Shown: one piece after another, positions 25,801 to 34,800 of the stretch
Layout of the letters: each line of letters starts with the position of its first letter
How positions within the stretch are numbered: the stretch's first letter is position 1
Assembly (NCBI GenBank): GCA_964034945.1
Contig: OZ035962.1
Span: 114,143,234 to 114,207,233, forward strand
DNA length: 64,000 nucleotides
Source: Chrysopilus asiliformis
Lineage: Eukaryota; Arthropoda; Insecta; Diptera; Rhagionidae
Reading direction: 5' to 3'
Translations under genes and position numbers: made by a program
The notes under the pieces: generated by a model
Databases searched by the model: none
The model's input: the letters and a program-made list of their open reading frames with translations, nothing else
Told to the model about the DNA's origin: nothing

Positions 25801-28800
25801 CTTGACCGGATCAATAACACCATATTTGGTTTCAATCTTTCCAGTATCGGCATCTTGGGTTCCACTCACGTAGTCGATCTGTCCATTCTCCATATCGATT
25901 CGCTTCGTCTTGGGGTCAATACGGGAAGTGATAATCATGATTCTCACTGGTTTACCCTTCTTTTTCGCACCAGTGGCGGCTCCAACGATTGGCGCCTGAC
26001 TCTCACCCACCTTAATCGAATAGCCATAGTTCGGATCGTTCTTTCCAGTTCTCGGATCAACAGCTCCAGTCACAGTAATTTGACCAGTGACTGGATCAAT
26101 GACAGTTGGCCTGGGCACAAATTTTCCAGTTTTCGGATCAAAAGCCTTGATCTCACCGGTATGCGGGTTGATGTCACCGTATTTAGTCGTGATAGTTCCA
26201 GTAAGTGGATTTGCAATTCCACTGGACTGCTCCGCAACAGCAGTCGATGGGTCCACCTTCTTCGTCTTCGGGTCGACTTTTCCAGACACCACAGACAGTG
26301 GAATGACTTGACTGTCATTCAATGCGACGGCAACAATCTGTCCTAAGCCATCGTCAATTTTTCCAGTCTGTGGATTGAGGACTCCTGAGGTGAAATGTAG
26401 CTGTCTAGTTTGAGGATCAACGACTCCCTTAAATGTTTCCGTCTTACCAGTTCGACTGTCAAGCAATTCAATAGTTCCCTTGGTCGGATCAATCAATCCG
26501 TACTTTGAGTCAATCTTGCCAGTATCGGGATCTTGAGAGGCTGTACAGTAATCGACTTGGCCATTCTCAACGTCAATACGTTTAGTTTTGGGATCTAATC
26601 TGGACGTGATTACCATCAACTTCACTGGTTTGCCGCCCTTCTTAACTCCTGCAACGCCAACACCGCCAGCAGCAGTTGGTTCGGTCTCTCCAACAGTAAT
26701 TGAATGACCATAGTTGGAATCGGCTTTGCCGGTCTTCGGGTCAATACCTCCGCTAATAGTGATTTGGCCAGTAACTGGATCAACGTTCGCTGGCTTATTC
26801 ACAAGTTTTCCTGATTTTGGATCGAATATTTTTACTTCGCCAGTGCGGGGATTGATGTCGCCGTACTTGGATGAAATTATACCGGATCTGGGATCTACGA
26901 TTCCACTTGAGTGTTCCACGGCACCAGTAGCTGGATCGACTTTCTTTGTTTTTGGATCGACTCGGCCCGAGACTACGGTCAAATAAGCGAGAGGATTCTC
27001 TTGCGGAGCTATCGAAATTACCTGTCCCAAAGAATCGTCCACTTTTCCCGTCTTCGGGTTCACGGCTCCCGCAGTGAAATGCAACTGCCGGGTCTGGGGA
27101 TCTACGACTCCTTTCAGAGTATCCTTTTTGCCGGTACGATGATCAAGCAATTCAATAATTCCCTTGGTTGGATCAATTAATCCATACTTGCAATCAATTT
27201 TGCCAGTATCAGGATCCTGGGATGCTGTGCAATAATCGACTTGACCGTTCTCTGTGTCCACACGTTTAGTTTTGGGTTCTAATCTAGACGTAATCACCAT
27301 TAATTTCACTGGTTTGCCATCCTTTCTAGCTCCTGTAGGTTCAGTTTCTCCAACAGTGATCGAGTGGCCATAATTCGGTTCAACTTTTCCAGTTTTCGGA
27401 TCCACACCTCCACTAACTGTGATTTGTCCAGTGGTCTGATCAACGCTGACTGGCTTATTCACGAGTTTTCCTGACTTCGGATCGAAAGCTTTTACTTCGC
27501 CAGTGCGGGGATTGATGTCGCCGTACTTGGAAGAAATTACACCAGTTTTAGGATCAAGTATTCCACTTGAGTGCTCTACGGTGCCGGTTGCCGGATCTAC
27601 TTTCTTCGTTTTTGGATCTACTCGACCAGAAACCGCGGTCAATTGAACCAATGGATTCTCCTGTGGAGCAATGCAAATCACTTGTCCCAAAGAATCGTCC
27701 ACTCTTCCCGTTTTAGGATTCACAACGCCCGCGGTGAAATGTAAATTGCCTGTCTTCGGATCAACGACACCCCTGTACAAATCCTTTCGGCCTGTGCGAT
27801 TGTCCGCTACCTCAAGAGTTCCCTTCGATGGATCGATTAAACCGAATTTTGATTCAATTTTTCCATTTTCCGGGATCTTGTAGCCCGTTGAATGGTCGAC
27901 TAGACCATTTTCTGTGTCAATTTTTTTGGTCTTCGGATCGAATTTAGAAGTGATGATCATCAAACGAACGGGCTTCTTTTCTGCTCCACCGACCGCAATG
28001 GGAATTGGCCATCCCTTGTCGTACCGTTCAGCATCCAAAAATGCTGCGGATGGATCAGCAAGCAGTGGACCTGCACGCTGTTTCAATTTGTCCTCTTCGC
28101 CCGGTGCATAGTTAAATGCTAGCCCAGTTGCCTTACGAAGTGGCGAGCTCGGACTAAGCTGAGCACCATCACCTGGACTTTTGTCCTTATTTGGGTCTTG
28201 ATCGTAAGAAAAGCCACCCTTGGTGTAGCTCTTACGAGTTGGGCTGGTCTCTGGATCGGCTTCCATGTATTCATAGGGTCGAGTATAACCCCGTTCATCT
28301 GGTTTCGATTTCTTCGCATGATCAGTATCGGCGGATTCAAGAACTGCAATTGGAATTTTGCGCTTGTCGCCCTTCGTTGGCGAACCATCTTTCGATGTTT
28401 TGGACGGAGAGGTTTTGTCTCGTTTTGGTGACTTTCGGCCAGAGGAGAATATTCCACCCTTTTTTAAATAATAATTAAAATAAATAAATCAAAAAAATTT
28501 AAAAAAATAAATAAATCAATCAAAAACTTACAAAAAATTAAATTAAAATTTCCCAAAAATCGAAAAATAAAGTTTTGGAACAAAAAAAAATATAGCTTAC
28601 AAACAACAAAACAGAAAATTAAAAACCAAAAATTTTAAGAATATCTTTAAGTGGGCACAAATTTATCCGAAATTCACAAAATGCGATTTTTTTTAGATTT
28701 TCTCTCGATATAAAATGTTGTTCAAAAGTAGTTTTCAAACTTTTATTATTCATCTCAAAAATCAAAGATTTTCCATTAAAAAAAAACATTAAATTTTCAA

Positions 28801-31800
28801 CTTACCACACGTCTGCCTGGAGTTTTCTCATCGGACGTGTTAAGGGTATCATTTGGATCAGTTTCATTACCTAAAGAATAAATTCAGTCAACAAAATAAT
28901 ATTTGACATATGTACAGTAAACCATCGTATAACGCAGTACTAATACAACGTGTTTTCGATATTATGGTTTTGAAATTTCTCAGCACACACTAAATTCGTA
29001 TATCGGTGGCTTTTGTCGAAAAACGAAAAAAAAAATCATTAAAACCGTAGGAAAACGAAAAAAAAAATGCAAGGGCGCATTTTTTTTTTAACTTAAAAGT
29101 TCAAAACGAGAACCTAGTCCGAGTTCTTTTATTCTCTCAATCGAACGAACAGATCGATTTGGATTGACCATAAAATAGAGATTATTTTGAAACAGTTCGA
29201 GTCGATCTGAGATAATCTTAAATTTTAAAATATATTTTTGCGCAAAATAATAGTTTTCGAAGCAACACTACGCGTTAAACTCTTAAAATTTAAAAAACAA
29301 TATTTGGTTTCCTTTCTTAAAAATATTATTTAACATTTTAAATGTTATTTTAATTTTATTGCTCAGTTAATTTCGTGAAATTAATTATCCAGTCATTTTC
29401 CGGTCTCAAATCACAATATAAGTTATATAAATTATACCTGAATTAATTTTTTTTATGCTTGGCTATGTAATAGTTTCGGAACGTAAATCTACTATTTCTA
29501 TGGGATGTAACACAGGGTCTATATTGACTTTTATTTCTGGTAAGCTTTTTAGTCGTAATCTGTCAAATTTGTTTGGTAGGAAAATTCTGGTAAAACAATT
29601 CTACCCCTCTTGTAATATTTAGAATGTGCATTCCATTCAAAACTCCATTTCTCATAAAATATTCATAAGCCGTCATATATCATTTCTCGAAAGATTAGGT
29701 ATGCACTGTCTTACCAGTAAAACAGGTAAACCAGATTGGTCCACACTGGCTTTTTAGCAAATAGTTTTGCTGGTACAACAAAAATAAAAGTCAATGTAGT
29801 CTCTGTGTAAGTTTCGTATAGTGCGATTTTGTATAACGTGTTATTTTCAGTAACCTAACTACCACGTCATACGAGGGTTTACTGTATTTCTGAAATCTTA
29901 CCATTGAGCGCATCTTTTTCTTTTGGTCCTTTCTCCTTCTTACCCTTGCCAGTTGGTAAAACGGATACACCACCAATCGGTTTCTAAAATATAGAAATCA
30001 TTCAAAAATTAGCATAAAAAAAGTTGAATTGTTTTATTTTTGACATTTTCCATCTATACATGCATTCGAATTAACAGAAAAATAGATATTTTTAATTGAC
30101 ATAAATGAAAAAAGAATAGTTTTTACATAGATACTACTACTGCTGGTGCATGCTGAATTTATATAAATGCATTTCCCTTCCACGGTATGAGATATTTTAG
30201 TTGTTTAGTTGAAAAAGCGAGCTGAGCTGAGCTTCGATCGTTAACTTAGCCTCATCACAGAATTTTTGAAATTAAATCGAATTTTTACATCTTCCTATAA
30301 ATCTTCACACAAGTTTTAACTTATTAATAGTTGTTTTTGATTGGATGTGACTTTTATTTTTTAACTCGCTGTTAGACTTTCCCTTGTGGATTTTTGTCAA
30401 ATCACCCGCCCATTACAATCTTTGCTTTTTTTTAAAATTATCCATAACATATACTACCTTAATTTTACATTTTTGGAACCCCCTGCCTACCCATTTTTTT
30501 GTGTGGGATTTTGTACTGCAGTGTAACGTATTTTATAGAAAGACAAAATCTCTAGACGAACTCGATTTCTAAAATGATAAATTTGATTTGAAAAAATTGA
30601 GTTTGGTCTTTTAATCAACGTTTACGGAAGCGACTCAAAACTTTTAAAAAAAATTAATTTAATTGACGACAGGTAGTTTTTTCGGAAGTTAGCAATACTA
30701 TAAAAAATACTTCATTTCTTAATTGATTTTCTGCTATTTTTATCATGTCTGAGATACATTTCCTAAGACATGAAATTACATTTTAAAGGCGAGTATTTTT
30801 TTCATCACTCTATTTGGTAATAAACAAAATTTTATTACAAGAAATCGTATTGAGTGAATAAAAATTCAAGCTTTGCCAAGCCAAAAATAATGAAAGAATT
30901 CAAAGAAGTTTTAATATTCAAAGTATTCGTTTGTGCATTCATAAAAACTTGAATTCGATAAAAAAAAGCGCTACGTGCTCAAAAGCCAATCATCAAATAT
31001 AAATGAAATGTAATCTACATTTTAAAATAGCCATGAAGAAATACATTTGTATATATATTTGATATGTATTTATTTTTAACAAGGATTTTAGACAATTATA
31101 AAGCCGAATATACAACAGTTAAGCGAATGGATAATAATAATAAAGAGGTTGTAATAATAATCAAATTAGGTACTAAACAAAAATGAATTAATATTTATTT
31201 TTTAAATAGAGCAGATTTTCAGAACACACATTTATGTGTTTTAATTTTACTTAATCGAAATCAATAATAGGAGGAATAAAAAACTTTTGTAATCAATCAA
31301 GGAATTAACGGAAAAAATAACAATCTCAATAAAGAAAACTAATCGTTTAAGGAGAAACAAATAATAATAATAATAATGTAAAAATTGTTATTTAATTCAA
31401 AAGCATTTACTTTGATAACCTGCTCGGCAACAGCCCCGGTTGTTTCATATTCACCCTCTAAAGAACTCTGTGATGATGCTGAAGCTGTACCTGTACTTGA
31501 TTCACGCTTCAGCTGATTTAGTTGAGTAGTGATTGATTGATAAAAATTATTGTATTAATATTTTGTTAGTTTTAGTTTCAGGTAATTTTGGTCTTCTTCT
31601 TTTTTATCAATTCCAAAAAAGTTGTCTTTTCGGGTAGGGGTTTCGTTTTAATTACAGGGTAAATGAACGATTAGCAAAGGAAAATTAATAAAATGAGATA
31701 TCTATAGAATAATATTTACAAAATACTATGAATTTCTTTTTTTATTAAATAATAAAGTAACAAATAAAGAGTAGCAAAAAAACTCTTAAATTTTAACTTT

Positions 31801-34800
31801 TTCCCAATAATTAGGCTATCAAAAAAAAAGCATAAAAATAAAATGTTAAAGTAAAAGCACTCAAATACTGATTAAAATTCATAGAATTTTGTAAATCTCA
31901 TTATGTTGGTATTAGTTTTCTTGTTTTTAAATGCCAATTACAGTTTCTTTTGTGCAAACCAAACAACAATATTAATCGCTAAAATTTTACCAAATATTTT
32001 CAAAAATGAGAGAATGAAATAAATAATTTACAAATGTTTAAACTTCATGAGACGTTAAATATATAATTAAATAAAAAAGACGAATTTATTTCATTCTCCC
32101 CGTATCTGTTTCCAGAAAAATATTTAAAAAGGTCTAGGGACTCAAATAAGAAAAATGGAGTCCGCGAAAATAAATGTCTCACCTTTTCCTTTTTGTCTTT
32201 TTTCAGTGGACTCCTAGGTTGACGTGGTGAATCTAAATCGGGAATATGCTCCGGTGGATGAGACATTGTATGTCGTTTATTGGCATCCCTATCTTTCTCC
32301 TTTTCTAGTGCTAAAGCTGCATATTTTGGTAAAATATGTTATTATGTTTCACATTAGATTGTAAATTTATTTTTTAGATTGTAACAGAGCTTACCATCCA
32401 TGCTTCTGCTTGTCAAGCGTTTACCAGTTAAACTCCTCTCGAACTGTGGTGCTGGCCTATCGACGGGCTCTTTTCGGCTTTCATACATTGTTCGGCCGGA
32501 ATATCGGAATTTCGATCCAAGTCTTGGAAAGATGCCAGTTTTAGGTGCCGGTTCAGGTGTCATCAATCGGAAAAATGTGTGATGTTCAACGCACGATTTC
32601 CACAATTTCTTGGCAGCACGATGATTGGCGAGTTTGAAGCCAATCGTCGATTCATAATTCTCAAATTCACCCGGACGGATTTTGATATAGAAATTGTGTC
32701 GCTTGTAGGAAATTTTTAAAATTTTTGGCCAAGCGAATCGATTGATACGAAGCCTAAAAGCAATTGTTTGCAAATTATTAACTTTTTAATCAAAATTTTA
32801 AAAAAAAAATGTGCGTTTCCTTACTTGTCGCGATAGACGAGCAGTCCAGATGAACATACACCTAATAAGATATCGACACCTTCGGAATCTTTGGCAGGAT
32901 GAAGATCGACACCATACATTGCAAGTTTCTTTGCATTTTCTAAGTAATGCAGTTCTGCTTCTGCTGGTGATTGGCCTCTGAAAAATTTCAATTTCAATAT
33001 TAAAATGGTTAAAATTAAAGAATAATGAAAATCTTTTACTTGTGTGTCTTGTGAAGATCTATCACTTTATCTACCAACTCTTGTGTTTGTTCCGGTGCAA
33101 TTTTAAAATCTTTCAAATATTGCTTGTCGTTCATCTCTTTCGGATCGTAATCGCCGAGTTCGGATTGAACTAAGTATGATCCGAGTAGAGCATGTGTAAC
33201 AAACGAACATGGTAGACGATTCTCCAGAATATCATTGCGAACCTAAAAGAAACGTTAAAAAAAATTTAACCATTTTAAAACAAAAATGTGATGAAAAATC
33301 CCTTTTCCATTTTATTTTTAGACTAAATGGTTAATAAATATTCAGGAGATAATCCTCTTACGGTTTGACACGATGATGTTAAGCGAGAAGATTGTATTTT
33401 GAGTAAATGGAATTTTTCAGTTCATGTACTTTAAGTTTTTTTTTTTTTTGTAGCATGAGAAAAAATATCAACGATGATACGTGCATGTATCTGTATCGGG
33501 TGGGATAAATATGTAAATTAAGATTTTGTGATTTGATCAAAGATGTGAACCATATATTGGAAGGTTGTTGTTCATCAATTGTTTAAGCTTGGAAACATTT
33601 TATTTTATTACGAAAAGTTTCTAAAGGTTTTTAAAAATATGCAAAAATTTAGAGAAAGAGCAAAGGATTTGCTAAATTTTCAAGTTAATGAAACAATTTT
33701 CGTGAATTGGAAACCGTTTATACGTGTTATATTTACCAAGAGTTTATTAAAAGGACATGTTTATCAATGCTGACTGATTTTTATAATTTGAATTTGTCAT
33801 CGATTGAATTTGTCATCGCAATTCAGTTGCACTTCCATATGTGAGTCGATCCCCAAATTTGACAAAAAAAAACGTTTTTGACGCGCCAATTCTGTTTAGC
33901 TCTTTAAGAAATATGAAAATAAAAATTCTTTAATAATTTGATTTTATGGAATTTAGTACCGAGATGCTGGTTCTAAACTCCATAAGAAAAATCGCGAAGA
34001 ACTATGAGGAAGAAGGAATCCGAAAATGTGAAAATATCATATAGACAACCCAAACCAGATTTTTAAAAGTGTCTTTTAAATTCTAGAAAATGGATCATTT
34101 GACTATAAATTTTGGGTCTCCGCGAAAATCTTTTATGAGTCCCCAAAAAATTTAAATCCGTGTTCTAAAAAAAGGCTTTTGAGAACAAAAAATTTCAAGA
34201 TCTTTTCTAAAATATACTTAAGCATCTAGTCTAAATAAATCCCACAATAACACAACACATCAGATCAAACCAGAAAGAATACCTATTCTGAATTAAAAAT
34301 GTAATTTTTATTATTCAATCAAATGAAATTTATATCAATATTGCATTAACCCTTTCAGACCTGATGTCCCACCAGTGGGACAATTCCTCAAACTAGTTTT
34401 TACAGCTATCCGACGTTGAAATTACTGTTTAAATCCTTGAATGAGGCTTTTGTTAATTACGCAACTTTGTAAAAACCAATTATCTGACTTTTTTGTCAGA
34501 AAAAAAATTTAAGCTGTTTTTGATCTCTAACATAAGAATCTCACATCAAAAAAATTATTTCACCGCCAGAAATGACTCAGGTCTGAAAGAGTTAAATCAG
34601 AAGAAGTCAATCACAATTTTTTAGTTAGTTATGTGAAATTCAAGACTTTTAAAATATCAGCGATTCCAGTAAATGAATCATAAATTTATGACATAATCAA
34701 TGTTGTCATTTCAATTGTCGTTTTTAATTTGAATTTCCATTGAATGTAATCTTAACTCTGATTAATCAGTTCTGATCGAATTCATTCTGCTTCGGTTGAT

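Noticed and set aside
18335..28458. DPKTG resembling the LPXTG sortase signal or bacterial surface repeats
   Set aside because: The repeats are internal, within spliced exons of a cytoplasmic insect scaffold gene with no signal peptide; the similarity is only short-motif chance.
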